Shown piece after piece: positions 18,270 through 27,272 of a DNA stretch of 64,000 nucleotides. Below the pieces are notes generated by a model that saw only the letters and a program-made list of their open reading frames with translations, was not told where the DNA came from and ran no database searches. Location: positions 74,785 through 138,784 of the forward strand of contig NZ_CAMIHZ010000003.1 of assembly GCF_946222305.1 (NCBI RefSeq), in the 5' to 3' direction. Positions within the stretch are counted from its first letter, which is position 1. Every line of letters begins with the position of its first letter. The position numbers and the translations under genes were made by a program. The DNA comes from an uncultured Corynebacterium sp. (GTDB taxonomy: Bacteria > Actinomycetota > Actinomycetes > Mycobacteriales > Mycobacteriaceae).

Positions 18270-20162
18270 CTACTCCTCAGCCGTGGTCGTCGGCGCGTTG
18301 TTAGTGGCGCTATTGCTTGGGTTTGTGCCATCGCTTGAGGTGCTACTGCTCGGTTGACCATCGCGCAATGTCCAGCGCGCAGCTGTAGGGAAAATTCCAC
18401 TCATGGGGCTAAGGGGCCAATCCGAAAGGTCCGCGCTAGGACCTTGCAACATCGTATTCGTCGCCACGAGCTGCTGCTCCCCAAGCAGCGGCAGCACAAT
18501 ATTCTGCCCCGCGATGGCTTCATCGATCTGATTCTTCGCACCGAATAGTTGGTCTCCGGTGTTCGTGAGCGTTCGTTCCATCAGTCGATCGATCCTGGGT
18601 GAGCAAAAACCGCTGATGTTGTTACCGACGGCAGGCTTTTGTTTCGAAGCCCCGCTGTCCCCTTCTCCTGCGTTGCCCTGTTCGCTGGAGGTCGCCGAGG
18701 ACGACGGTGCAGGCGAGTTAGCCACATCCGTGTTTTTGGAGGCTTTGTCGCCCTGGGCTGAGCTCGATTGGGACTCTGACTGTCCAGTAATTGCATTCGA
18801 ACCATTAGCCGCGCTTTGACCGGACAGGCTGCCCGCTGCGGCGCAGCCGAATCGATCAGCGTATTGGCTTGGAGTCGATGGGCTGTTTTGCCAGTTGACC
18901 ACCATGTCCACGGACCCGTCTGTCACCGCGGTGGTGTGCAACGCGCTGGCTTCCATCGTGCTCACGCGGGCATCAAAACCCGCCTTGACCAGCTGGTCCG
19001 CCACGGTGCGCGCTGCGTTCACTGCGAGGACATCGTCTTGATTAACCCCGATGGTGATGAGCTTATGGGGCGCATCTTCCACTGTGCCAGCTTCACCTTC
19101 AAGCACGCTGGGCGTGATATCCCACTTCGGTTCCGGCGCATCCGCACGCTGGGACACCACCTTGGCGATAACGTCACGATCCAACGACCGCATCACCAGG
19201 GCGCGAATTTTCGGATCCCGCATGACTTCGCTGCGCGTATTGGCCGTGAGATTGAGCTGTACAGCGCGACTAGTTAGGCGCTGCTGCACACCCTTGAGCT
19301 GTTGAATCGCCAATTGGGATTGTTCAGCTGGACGCATTGCCAGCATCTGAATCTGGCCTGTGCGCAGCATTTGCGAGGCTGTCGCCGTATCAGGCACCAC
19401 CGTGAAAGCCAGTTTGTCCGTTTGGGCGGGGTTTGCACCCCAGTACCGGTCATTGCGTTGCAGCTCAACGATGCCACGACCGGAGTCCACAACCGAAACC
19501 ACGTAGGCGCCGGCCGAAGCCGCCGACGCATTTTCCATCATCGTTCCGAACACATGATTTTCCGCACGGTAAATGTGGCTGGGCAGAACGTGGCGAAATA
19601 GTTCTTTCCACCCCACGTAGGGTTCCTTCATGGTGACGGTAAATTCCGTCGCCGAGCCCTGCGAGTCGAACTTCGCGATGCGCCGGTACCCATCTGCCCC
19701 TTCCACTCCAGCGGTGGTCGCCATTGTGTTGGCAAGGTATTCAAAGTCGCTGCTCGTGATGGGGGTTCCATCGGACCACTGCGCCTGCGGATTCAGCTTG
19801 TATGTGATGGTGGTGGGCGCATTCGGATCATTTGGAGTGACTTCGCGCAGCAAATTCTTGTCCTGCACCCATCCGCCTGGACCAGGCATGAAGGCACTGG
19901 GCAAAGTGAGGTCAGCGATGGCTGATACCAGCGGCGACTCGTTGCCCGCTAGGTGCGGATTGAGGTTGGAGGTGAACGCATCTACCCCAACCGTGATTTG
20001 TTTCCCCTTGCCTCGCTCATCCTTATTCAAGGGGGCGGGTGAGGAAGTCGTCGTGGTCTCTTCCTCCACCGTGGGCGCATCACCAGGGTTTGCTTGGCAT
20101 GACGCCACGCTCACCGCTGCTGCCAAGGCCACACAGGCCCGCATGAAACGCTTGCCGGACAT
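18270..20162 (-). CDS. Family 5 extracellular solute-binding lipoprotein (peptide-type)
   Basis: Lipoprotein of 630 residues. The signal sequence ends in the lipobox VASC (Cys about residue 22), so the mature protein is lipid-anchored outside the membrane. The body is a DppA/OppA-type binding fold (PNDPNAPTTITYKLNPQAQW, SDGTPITSSDFEYLANT). Unusually, about 70 residues of Ser/Gly/Gln/Asn-rich low-complexity sequence interrupt the second lobe (around residues 450-520), and the C-terminus is Ser/Thr/Asn-rich. No permease or ATPase genes are nearby, so it works with a distant transporter or as a stand-alone receptor. It lies between typA and mshB. Confidence 0.9.
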   Translation of the reverse strand: MSGKRFMRACVALAAAVSVASCQANPGDAPTVEEETTTTSSPAPLNKDERGKGKQITVGVDAFTSNLNPHLAGNESPLVSAIADLTLPSAFMPGPGGWVQDKNLLREVTPNDPNAPTTITYKLNPQAQWSDGTPITSSDFEYLANTMATTAGVEGADGYRRIAKFDSQGSATEFTVTMKEPYVGWKELFRHVLPSHIYRAENHVFGTMMENASAASAGAYVVSVVDSGRGIVELQRNDRYWGANPAQTDKLAFTVVPDTATASQMLRTGQIQMLAMRPAEQSQLAIQQLKGVQQRLTSRAVQLNLTANTRSEVMRDPKIRALVMRSLDRDVIAKVVSQRADAPEPKWDITPSVLEGEAGTVEDAPHKLITIGVNQDDVLAVNAARTVADQLVKAGFDARVSTMEASALHTTAVTDGSVDMVVNWQNSPSTPSQYADRFGCAAAGSLSGQSAANGSNAITGQSESQSSSAQGDKASKNTDVANSPAPSSSATSSEQGNAGEGDSGASKQKPAVGNNISGFCSPRIDRLMERTLTNTGDQLFGAKNQIDEAIAGQNIVLPLLGEQQLVATNTMLQGPSADLSDWPLSPMSGIFPTAARWTLRDGQPSSSTSSDGTNPSNSATNNAPTTTAEE

Positions 20163-20256
20163 ATGTGTGACCTTACTTGCTCATGGACTGGGTGGATGGA
20201 TAGACGAGGCGTGATTCGGTAGTTCCCTGTGGTGCTACCGAATCCGTTACTCCGCG

Positions 20257-22164
20257 TTACTTGTTGCGCTGCTTCTCGCGGGAGCGAGCGCGTGCACGCT
20301 CGGTAGCGTTCAGGATCGTCTTACGCACGCGCACAACGTTCGGCGTGACCTCTACGCACTCGTCAACACCACAGAATTCCATGGCTTCCTCGAGCGTGAG
20401 GTTGCGAGCCTTTGCCAAAGTCACGGTGGCATCCGCAGTGGCGGAACGCATGTTCGTGAGCTTCTTTTCCTTGGTGATGTTGATGTCCATGTCCTCGTCG
20501 CGATTATTCGCGCCGACGACCATTCCCTCGTAGGCCTCTGCGCCTGGCTCGACGAAGAACGTGCCGCGGTCTGCCAGCTGTTGCAAGGCGTACGCGGTGA
20601 TCTGACCGGAGCGGTCGGCAACGAGGGATCCGCTCGCACGGTCCTTGATCTCACCTGCCCATGCTTCGTAACCGGCGGAGTAGCTGTTGGCGATACCGGT
20701 ACCGCGGGTCTCGGTCATGAAAACAGTGCGGAAGCCAATCAAGCCACGTGCTGGAACGACGAAGCGCATACGCACCCAGCCGGTACCCGTGTTGTCCATG
20801 CCCTCCATGCGCCCCTTGCGGGCTGCCATCAACTGGGTGATGGCACCCAGGTGCTCTTCGGGCACGTCGATGATGAGGTTTTCATATGGCTCCTGCAACT
20901 GACCATCAACAGTCTTCGTCACCACTTGGGGCTTACCTACGGTCAACTCGAAACCTTCGCGACGCATGGTCTCCACCAGCACGGACAACGCCATTTCGCC
21001 ACGGCCCTGAACCTCCCAGGCATCCGGTCGTTCGGTCGGCAGCACGCGCAGGGAAACGTTACCGATCAGCTCTTGGTCCAAACGTGCCTTCACCATGCGA
21101 GCGGTCAGCTTATCGCCACCGCCCTTACCAGCCATTGGGGAGGTGTTCACACCGATAGTCATGGAGATCGCTGGCTCATCCACAGTGATTCGTGGCAGCG
21201 CGACGGGGTTCTCCGGATCAGCGAGGGTGTCGCCGATCATGATGTCGTCGATACCGGAGACCGCCGCGATATCACCGGCGATAACTTCCTCCGCTGGAAC
21301 ACGGGTCACACCGACAGTGCGCAGCAACTCGGCGATCTTCGCGGTCTTGGTATGCTCGTTACCGTCCTCGTCGTAGTGGATCCAAGCGACCTGCTGGCCC
21401 TTGCGCAGCTTGCCGGCGTGGATACGAACCAGTCCGATACGTCCCAGGAAGCTGGAGGAGTCCAAGTTGGTGACGTGCGCCTGCAGGGGGCCTTCAACGT
21501 CCGCGCTGGGCTCAGGCAAGACTTCGTACAGCACGTCGAACAGTGGCTGCAGGTCAGCGGAATCCGGAACGTTACCATTACCTGGGTTCTCGGTGGAGGC
21601 CTTACCCTCACGACCGGAGGTGTACAGCACGGGCAGATCCAGCAGCTGCTCAGCAGCCTCCGCGGCTTCCTCATCCAGCGTCGAAGCCAGTTCCAGCAGC
21701 AGATCCTGCGCTTCTTCCACAACCTCGTCGATGCGAGCATCGGGGCGGTCGGTCTTGTTTACGCAGATGATGACCGGCATCTTCGCAGCTAGGGCCTTGC
21801 CGAGCACAAAGCGAGTCTGTGGCAGGGGCCCCTCGGAGGCGTCAACCAGAAGGACAACACCGTCCACCATGGACAGCGCACGTTCCACCTCGCCACCAAA
21901 GTCGGCGTGACCTGGGGTGTCGATAACGTTGATGATGAGATCGGAGCCGTCCTTACCAGCGCCTGCACGGCGGATGGCGGTGTTCTTGGCGAGGATGGTG
22001 ATGCCCTTTTCCTTTTCCAAGTCACCGGAGTCCATCACACGTTCTTCAACCTCACCGTGGGAGGAGAAGGCGCCCGATTGGTGGAGCATGGCATCCACGA
22101 GGGTGGTCTTACCGTGGTCGACGTGTGCGACGATGGCAACATTACGGAATTCAGTCAAAGACAC
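20257..22164 (-). CDS. typA: Translational GTPase TypA/BipA
   Basis: Ribosome-associated GTPase of 635 residues. The G motifs are clear: G1 AHVDHGKT, G2 with KEKGITI, G3 DTPGHADFGGEVE, G4 NKTDRPDAR. The C-terminal TypA-specific region includes GRGEMALSVLVETMRREGFE and the terminal TRSRE-like basic tail. TypA assists ribosome assembly and stress adaptation. The gene has a long upstream region (22165-22609) holding a short direct repeat. Confidence 0.97.
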   Translation of the reverse strand: MSLTEFRNVAIVAHVDHGKTTLVDAMLHQSGAFSSHGEVEERVMDSGDLEKEKGITILAKNTAIRRAGAGKDGSDLIINVIDTPGHADFGGEVERALSMVDGVVLLVDASEGPLPQTRFVLGKALAAKMPVIICVNKTDRPDARIDEVVEEAQDLLLELASTLDEEAAEAAEQLLDLPVLYTSGREGKASTENPGNGNVPDSADLQPLFDVLYEVLPEPSADVEGPLQAHVTNLDSSSFLGRIGLVRIHAGKLRKGQQVAWIHYDEDGNEHTKTAKIAELLRTVGVTRVPAEEVIAGDIAAVSGIDDIMIGDTLADPENPVALPRITVDEPAISMTIGVNTSPMAGKGGGDKLTARMVKARLDQELIGNVSLRVLPTERPDAWEVQGRGEMALSVLVETMRREGFELTVGKPQVVTKTVDGQLQEPYENLIIDVPEEHLGAITQLMAARKGRMEGMDNTGTGWVRMRFVVPARGLIGFRTVFMTETRGTGIANSYSAGYEAWAGEIKDRASGSLVADRSGQITAYALQQLADRGTFFVEPGAEAYEGMVVGANNRDEDMDINITKEKKLTNMRSATADATVTLAKARNLTLEEAMEFCGVDECVEVTPNVVRVRKTILNATERARARSREKQRNK

Positions 22165-22609
22165 AGATCCGATTCTTCCTGTCCTAAGTATGTCGGCCCG
22201 CGCTCATTATTTATGAGGCTGTAGTGCTTGACTCCAGCACGAGTGAGTGCTCGATTTCAGCACGAGTGGACGGGCCGCTTGGCCCAATCCTCACCTCGGC
22301 GCGAACGGGCGTTGAGAAATTACTGTTCAATCCTACTCGCTTTGATGCTATCTACGCAGTGGGCGCGAGCGTTTTCTTGTTCGCGCGCCCCCTCCCCTAC
22401 CTTTTTCTTGACCCGACGCCACCCTGACCAGCAACAATTCAAGCCCTTAAAGGTTCATGCAGCGCAAATTTACATTTCTACAATTGCCCGCACAGTAGGT
22501 GTTATCCTTAGCGAAAGTAATCTTGCACGTGACAAATGTTACTCCTGTGACTATTGTGACTGCTATCTTTGAAAATTCTGAATGAGAAGCACCTTCTGAA
22601 AGGTTCACC
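22165..22609. promoter_or_regulatory. 445-bp divergent regulatory region, typA and secreted-protein gene
   Basis: No coding frame is convincing. Near the typA side, an 11-bp direct repeat CAGCACGAGTG occurs at 22235-22245 and 22258-22268, separated by 12 nt that carry its partial inverse (GTGCTCG). Around 22415 lies one copy of the dispersed octamer GACGCCAC after a T-rich tract. Toward 22610 the sequence becomes AT-rich with GTGAC-AAAT-GTTAC, an imperfect palindrome near 22529, and two TGTGACT words. These are candidate regulator sites; none is assigned. Confidence 0.45.
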
Positions 22610-23308
22610 ATGGCACTCTCTCGCTATCCACGTCGCGCCCTGGCAGCCCTGACGGCCGTTGGCGCTTTGGCTGCGCCAGCTGTCATTACACCGAGCGCCG
22701 CTCAGGCTCAGGTCAAGGCTCCAGCTGGCCCGATCGATCACTTGGGCCGTCCAGCTCCGCACGTGCTGAACCAGCTCGATGCGATCTCTAAGAATCCTCA
22801 GTTGCCCAAGGAAGTTCGCGAGAAGATCGCGAAGGCCGTGAGCTTCTTCCGTGGCGACGGCAAGCCAGGCGTCAATATGCCAAAGGGTGGCCCTGCCTTC
22901 ACCCAGTTCGGCTGGCCTACCGTTTCCGGCAAGTGCATCGGAGGCAAGAACAAGGCCGTAGGAACAGCAATGGCTGTTCCTGGCCCAGCCAAGCTGCCTC
23001 TACCCGGTGTTAAGGCCGGCGAGGTTAACTTCGTTTTCACTGGTCTGGGCACCGGCAAGGTGTCCAAGCAGCAGAAGGCGCCAATGAACGTACGTTGGAT
23101 CAACCTGAACACCGGAAAGATTGGCCTGACCAAGTTGGGTTACACCGGAATTAACCCAGATGGCCCTGCAACCGTGAACGGCGCCGCCAAGACCGGTCGC
23201 GGCACTGTCCTCGCGCTGCTGGAAGGTGGCGTGACCACCTACGAGAAGGATTCCGGCAACACCCACTGCTCCTTCCTCCCCACCGCAGCGGTAATCAACG
23301 TTCGATAG
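22610..23308 (+). CDS. Secreted protein of unknown function
   Basis: Exported protein of 232 residues with a Sec signal peptide (basic SRYPRRALAALTAVGALAAP core, probable cleavage after AQAQ or nearby). The mature part has a helical start (DHLGRPAPHVLNQLDAISKN) and a beta-rich Gly/Lys-rich C-terminal domain with two cysteines, in GKCIGGKN and THCSFLP, which probably form one disulphide. A good AAAGG ribosome site precedes ATG 22610. I recognise no family function; similar secreted proteins are common in corynebacteria. A strong hairpin follows the gene. Confidence 0.82.
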   Translation: MALSRYPRRALAALTAVGALAAPAVITPSAAQAQVKAPAGPIDHLGRPAPHVLNQLDAISKNPQLPKEVREKIAKAVSFFRGDGKPGVNMPKGGPAFTQFGWPTVSGKCIGGKNKAVGTAMAVPGPAKLPLPGVKAGEVNFVFTGLGTGKVSKQQKAPMNVRWINLNTGKIGLTKLGYTGINPDGPATVNGAAKTGRGTVLALLEGGVTTYEKDSGNTHCSFLPTAAVINVR

Positions 23309-23351
23309 AGGGGCCTTCGCCGATAGGCCACAGAATCTTTCGCTAGGAAAG

Positions 23352-23387
23352 GCTAGAGGGGACCTTCTCCGGAAGGTCCCCTCTAGC
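23352..23387. terminator. Hairpin downstream of secreted-protein gene
   Basis: GCTAGAGGGGACCTTC pairs perfectly with GAAGGTCCCCTCTAGC around the loop TCCG. It begins 44 nt after the stop at 23308. No long T-run follows, so termination or 3'-end protection are both possible. Confidence 0.65.
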
Positions 23388-23503
23388 TACATATCGACTT
23401 GAATGGGTGTTCTCCTCCCCTTCTCAATTGCCCCCACCACGTTCCCGATCACACCTAGAGCACCAGAATTCACAGCCAGCACACGAGGCATAAAACCTAG
23501 CGC

Positions 23504-24052
23504 ATGACGGATATCGATTTACACCCCATCAAGGTTGAGACTTTTGATCTCGAAGGCCGATTCAATATCGACCCCAAGGGCAATGAACGGCCTGTTGAAA
23601 GCTACGCGCTGCGTGACGGGGCGTTATACATGGGAAGGCAAGCAGACCATCAGGACTTCGACTACCTAGAATCCTGGCTGCTTCCCGCTCACAATGTACG
23701 CATTAGTCGCTTCCACTTCCGAGAAGGGTTCAAGCCCACCCAGGAACTCTATGTCGACATCGCTCTCATCGACCACGAAAACAATGCTGACGGGGGCGAA
23801 GTCTGGACGACACGCGATCTCTACGTGGATCTAGTCAGCCACACCGACGGTCATTGGGACCTGCTCGACCTCGATGAACTAGGCGCCGCAATAGAGGAGG
23901 GTTACCTGCGCGTCTCGGAAGTCGCGACCGCTTTGATCACCACGCAATCCGCTGTCGATGGAATCGTCAGTCAAGGATTTGACGGTTGGATCCAGAGCTT
24001 GGGCGTCGAATTAAATTGGCCAGTGTGGGACGCCCGAAGAAAGAGCTCCTGA
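23504..24052 (+). CDS. DUF402 domain protein
   Basis: Cytoplasmic protein of 182 residues. The region TTRDLYVDLVSHTDGHWDLL then DLDELGAAIEEGYL matches the DUF402/FomD-like fold, in which conserved acidic residues bind divalent metal; members hydrolyse nucleotide phosphate esters. The exact substrate is unknown. It is followed 80 nt later by the NAD(P)-binding gene in the same direction. Confidence 0.78.
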   Translation: MTDIDLHPIKVETFDLEGRFNIDPKGNERPVESYALRDGALYMGRQADHQDFDYLESWLLPAHNVRISRFHFREGFKPTQELYVDIALIDHENNADGGEVWTTRDLYVDLVSHTDGHWDLLDLDELGAAIEEGYLRVSEVATALITTQSAVDGIVSQGFDGWIQSLGVELNWPVWDARRKSS

Positions 24053-24132
24053 CCAGCTAGCTTTCCCCTGTTCGTCTACAGCGAGCGAAATTTTCCTTGC
24101 ACGCTTTGTGCAAGAAGCGTAACTCTGGAGGC

Positions 24133-24786
24133 ATGGCTAAAAAAATTATTGTAATCGGAGGCCACGGCAAGGTGGCCCAGCTGGCAACTCCCCTACTCGT
24201 CAATGAGGGATACGAAGTCACTTCCGTGATTCGCAACCCACACCACGTTCCAGACATCGAAGCCCTCGGCGCCAAGCCTGAGCTACAGGACATCACCGAG
24301 CTCTCCGTTGAGCAGTTCGCTGACCTGCTGAGTGGCCACGATGCTGTGATCTGGTCCGCCGGAGCCGGTGGTGGCGCCCCAGAGCGCACCTACGCTATCG
24401 ATCGCGATGCAGCTATCAACTCCATCGCCGCAGCGAAAAAGGCCGGTGTGAGCCGTTACGTGATGGTTTCCTACTTCGGCGCCGGTCCTGACCACGGCGT
24501 CCCGGAGGATCATTCCTTCTACGCTTATGCAGAATCCAAAGCTGCAGCTGATGCTGCCCTGCGTGAATCCGGCTTGGACTACACGATTCTGGGACCTAGC
24601 GCCCTGACCGATACTGACGGCAGGGATTCCATTGACGCCGAGGCCTCCGAGGCTGCGCAGGTGGCTCGTGCCACGGTGGCGAACGTGATCGCGCATACCG
24701 TATTTAACGACGGCACAGTCGGGCGCACGATTAAGTTCAACGAAGGCGAGACCCCGATCCCAGCGGCGCTGAACCCGGAGCTCTAA
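24133..24786 (+). CDS. NAD(P)-binding atypical short-chain dehydrogenase
   Basis: Protein of 217 residues with an N-terminal Rossmann fold (KKIIVIGGHGKVAQLATPLL, then SVIRNP), the adenine loop WSAGAGGG, and YAESKAAAD in the place of the catalytic Y-x3-K. It belongs to the NAD(P)H-binding SDR group that includes YwnB, YhfK and sugar epimerase-like proteins. The ATG at 24133 has a GGAGG site and is preferred to an upstream ATG. The substrate is unknown. Confidence 0.85.
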   Translation: MAKKIIVIGGHGKVAQLATPLLVNEGYEVTSVIRNPHHVPDIEALGAKPELQDITELSVEQFADLLSGHDAVIWSAGAGGGAPERTYAIDRDAAINSIAAAKKAGVSRYVMVSYFGAGPDHGVPEDHSFYAYAESKAAADAALRESGLDYTILGPSALTDTDGRDSIDAEASEAAQVARATVANVIAHTVFNDGTVGRTIKFNEGETPIPAALNPEL

Positions 24787-25086
24787 ATCGACGGTGCTGC
24801 ACTTGGACCTCTAGTTCGGCGGTGCCGAGCTCGGGGTCTCGAGTTCGCAGCGTTGACGCCAAAACCCAATTCGCTAGGACTCTAATTCGGCGGAGGTCGC
24901 CTGTGCGGGTGTAATACCGCGGCAGAGTTCATTTAAACTTCCGCACTGCAACCGCTGAGGCTCCCCCTCAGGTCGTAATTTGCGACCTGAGGGGGAGCCT
25001 CGCATTGTCAGCGGCCAAAAGCGCGTGCTTAGCCCATTGCTTTAGTTCTTTGGCACCTTAGACTTTGATTTTTGGGGCTGTGGGAC
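24787..25086. repeat. Intergenic repeats and a long perfect hairpin
   Basis: Three related words appear in a row: CTCTAGTTCGGCGG (about 24812), CTCGAGTTCGCAG (about 24839) and CTCTAATTCGGCGG (about 24879). Inverse relatives occur at 34840-34910. At 24952-25014 CCGCTGAGGCTCCCCCTCAGGTCG pairs with its near-complement, including a perfect 19-bp core around the loop TAATTT. The hairpin lies between convergent genes and probably terminates both. Confidence 0.6.
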
Positions 25087-25755
25087 TTAGTATTTTGGAC
25101 GGCTCTCGCAGCCAATTCCGTCGCCGTCGCGGTCGAAGCGACCAGAGAATCCAGCATCACGAGCGGTGATGGGACGGCCCAGCTGATTCCAAACATCCTT
25201 GCAGTTGGTGTAGTACACGTTTTGCGGACGCGGAGCCGGCGTCGGACGCGGAGCAGCTTTCTTCACCGGTGCAGGTGCTGGCCGCGGAGCTGGCTTGGGT
25301 GCAGGTTTCGGAGCCGGCTTCGGTGCAGGAGCCGGCTTTGCAGGTGCTTTCTACGCTGGTGCGGCAACTGGCTTTGGGGCCGGTGCCTTCTGGGCTGGAG
25401 CGAATGGGTTAGGGAGAATGCGTGCCTGAACTGCCCAGTTGATTCCAGCGGCGATCAAACCGCCCACAGCGAGAGCTCCAACCACTGCGCCGAAAACCGT
25501 GCGCACGTCCGTGGATCCAACTGGCTTGGAACTCAGATCGTCGCTCTGCTTGGTGGCGTCATCCAAAGAACCAACAGAGGAAGCCGCTTCGGCAGCATCG
25601 GACAGGGAGGTGCCCTTCTGATCCGAAGACTCGGTCTGCTTGTCGTCTGCCTGGGTGTTGGCGGAGCCGTTTGGTAGAGACAGCTCGCCGGTTTCTTGCG
25701 CTACTGCTGGGGAAATACCGCTGAGAACGAGGCTCATCGACAGCCCCACAACCAT
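25087..25755 (-). pseudogene. Excalibur-domain surface protein interrupted by an amber codon
   Basis: Residues 1-134 (from 25755) encode a signal-like segment (MSLVLSGISPAVAQ), an acidic Ser/Asp stretch, one membrane helix (VFGAVVGALAVGGLIAAGIN) and the start of a Lys/Pro/Ala-rich linker, ending at TAG 25353-25351. The same frame continues without further stops for 88 codons to TAA at 25087. That part encodes a long PAPKP-type linker and a complete Excalibur calcium-binding module (NCKDVW, then FDRDGDGIGCE). Excalibur domains are short, surface-exposed DxDxDGxxC modules. The TAG lies in a PAQKAPA-like repeat, so CAG to TAG is a likely change. The N-terminus lacks the usual basic residues; the start is uncertain. 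Confidence 0.8.
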
Positions 25756-25876
25756 CGTTCGTTTCTTCGTGGGCTCAATATAAACCAGGCCGATAGAAGT
25801 TGCGCTACCAAAGATGAGACGGGGCTATGCGACGCGAAAATCGCTACACCCCTATGGGAATCACCGCGCTAAAAAC

Positions 25877-25925
25877 AACGGTCAAGCCGGGATCCGAAGT
25901 GAGAACGAAAGCCGGCTTGACCGTT
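25877..25925 (-). terminator. Terminator after acyl-CoA dehydrogenase
   Basis: AACGGTCAAGCCGG pairs perfectly with CCGGCTTGACCGTT around a 21-nt loop. On the minus strand TTGTTTTT follows, as expected for the gene ending at 25960. Confidence 0.75.
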
Positions 25926-25959
25926 ATAGAAAAGTTGAATGGTGAGAGTCACCTCGCCA

Positions 25960-27129
25960 TTAGCCGAGGATCTGGCGACCCATCACCATGCGGCAAATCT
26001 GGTTGGTTCCCTCGTATATTTGGGTAATCTTCGCGTCGCGCATCATGCGCTCCAGAGGGAAGTCGCGGGTGAAGCCGTAACCGCCGAGCAGCTGAACCGC
26101 ATCGACAGTGACTTCCATGGCGACGTCGGAAGCGAAGGCCTTGGAACCAGCGGCCATCAGGCCCAGCTTTTCCCCACCTTCAGCGAAACCGCGCTCTGCA
26201 TTCGAGGCTGCGGTGTAGATCATGAGGCGAGCAGCATCGATCTTCATCTTCATGTCAGCCAACATGAACTGGGTGTTCTGGAAGTCAGCGATAGACTTGC
26301 CGAATTGCTTGCGTTCCTTGACGTACTTCACGGCTTCGTCGAAAGCACCCTGGGCGATGCCCAGCGCCTGGGCGCCGATCGTTGGGCGGGTGTGATCCAG
26401 AGTCTGCAGGGCGGTTTTGAAGCCGGTTCCCTCTTCGCCGATCATGCGGGATGCAGGTACGCGACAGTCTTCGAAGTACAGTTCGGCAGTTGGGGACCCC
26501 TTGATGCCCAGCTTGTGCTCCAGGCCCCCGACACGGAAACCTGCATCATCCTTGTGCACCATGAATGCGGAAATTCCACGCGCTCCGGCCTCTGGATCCG
26601 TAACAGCCATGACGGTGTACCAGCTGGAGCGACCACCGTTGGTGATGAAGCACTTGGAACCGTTGATAACCCACTCGTCGCCGTCGCGAACAGCACGGGT
26701 TTTCATGGCTGCGGCGTCGGAGCCCGCCTCGCGCTCGGTCAGTGCGTAAGAAGCCATCTCACCATTGGCGATGGAAGGCAGAACTTCCTTCTTCAGCTCG
26801 TCAGAACCGTTGAGGATAAGGCCCATGGTGCCCAGCTTGTTCACGGCTGGAATGAGGGAAGAGGAACCACAAACGCGCGCAACTTCCTCGATGACGATGA
26901 CAGCTGCGAGGGAATCGCCGCCCTGGCCACCGAACTCATCGGGTACGTGGATGGCGTTGAAACCAGAAGCGTTCAAAGCCTCTAGCGCCTCTTCAGGGAA
27001 GCGCTCGTTTTCGTCGACATCCTTGGCGTGAGGAGCGATCTGTTGTTCGCTGAGTTCGCGGATTGCCTGGCGGAGTTCAATGTACTCATCGGGCAAGCGG
27101 AACAGGTCAAAGTCAGGATTGAATCCCAT
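25960..27129 (-). CDS. Acyl-CoA dehydrogenase
   Basis: FAD-dependent acyl-CoA dehydrogenase of 389 residues, introducing the alpha-beta double bond in beta-oxidation or amino-acid catabolism. Family signatures are YALTEREAGSDAAAMKT (flavin region), NGSKCFITNG, and the C-terminal QLLGGYGFTRDFPLERMMRD followed by QIYEGTNQICRMVMGRQ. The catalytic Glu is in the IYEGTNQ block, which places it with short/branched or medium-chain enzymes. It is divergent from the DUF4232 lipoprotein gene. Confidence 0.93.
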   Translation of the reverse strand: MGFNPDFDLFRLPDEYIELRQAIRELSEQQIAPHAKDVDENERFPEEALEALNASGFNAIHVPDEFGGQGGDSLAAVIVIEEVARVCGSSSLIPAVNKLGTMGLILNGSDELKKEVLPSIANGEMASYALTEREAGSDAAAMKTRAVRDGDEWVINGSKCFITNGGRSSWYTVMAVTDPEAGARGISAFMVHKDDAGFRVGGLEHKLGIKGSPTAELYFEDCRVPASRMIGEEGTGFKTALQTLDHTRPTIGAQALGIAQGAFDEAVKYVKERKQFGKSIADFQNTQFMLADMKMKIDAARLMIYTAASNAERGFAEGGEKLGLMAAGSKAFASDVAMEVTVDAVQLLGGYGFTRDFPLERMMRDAKITQIYEGTNQICRMVMGRQILG

Positions 27130-27272
27130 CGCGGAGTTAACCTCGCTTCTGTGTTCTACGGTGATTCGTCTTCCCTAGTGTAACCACAGAACTTCGGAAC
27201 GTTATCGAATCCTTACTCAAAAAGAGCCGTATTTTTATCGCGCATCGGGAAAATCCAGATACGGTGATAGCT

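Noticed and set aside
20581..21792. 403-residue plus-strand open frame
   Set aside because: It lies wholly antisense to typA, whose G motifs and length are unambiguous; the composition (His/Gly/Gln/Asp-rich) is a typical shadow of a high-GC gene.
25072..25677. Plus-strand frame of 201 residues over the Excalibur gene
   Set aside because: Arg/Ser/Cys-rich shadow of the PAPKP repeat linker; the minus-strand frame encodes a known domain.
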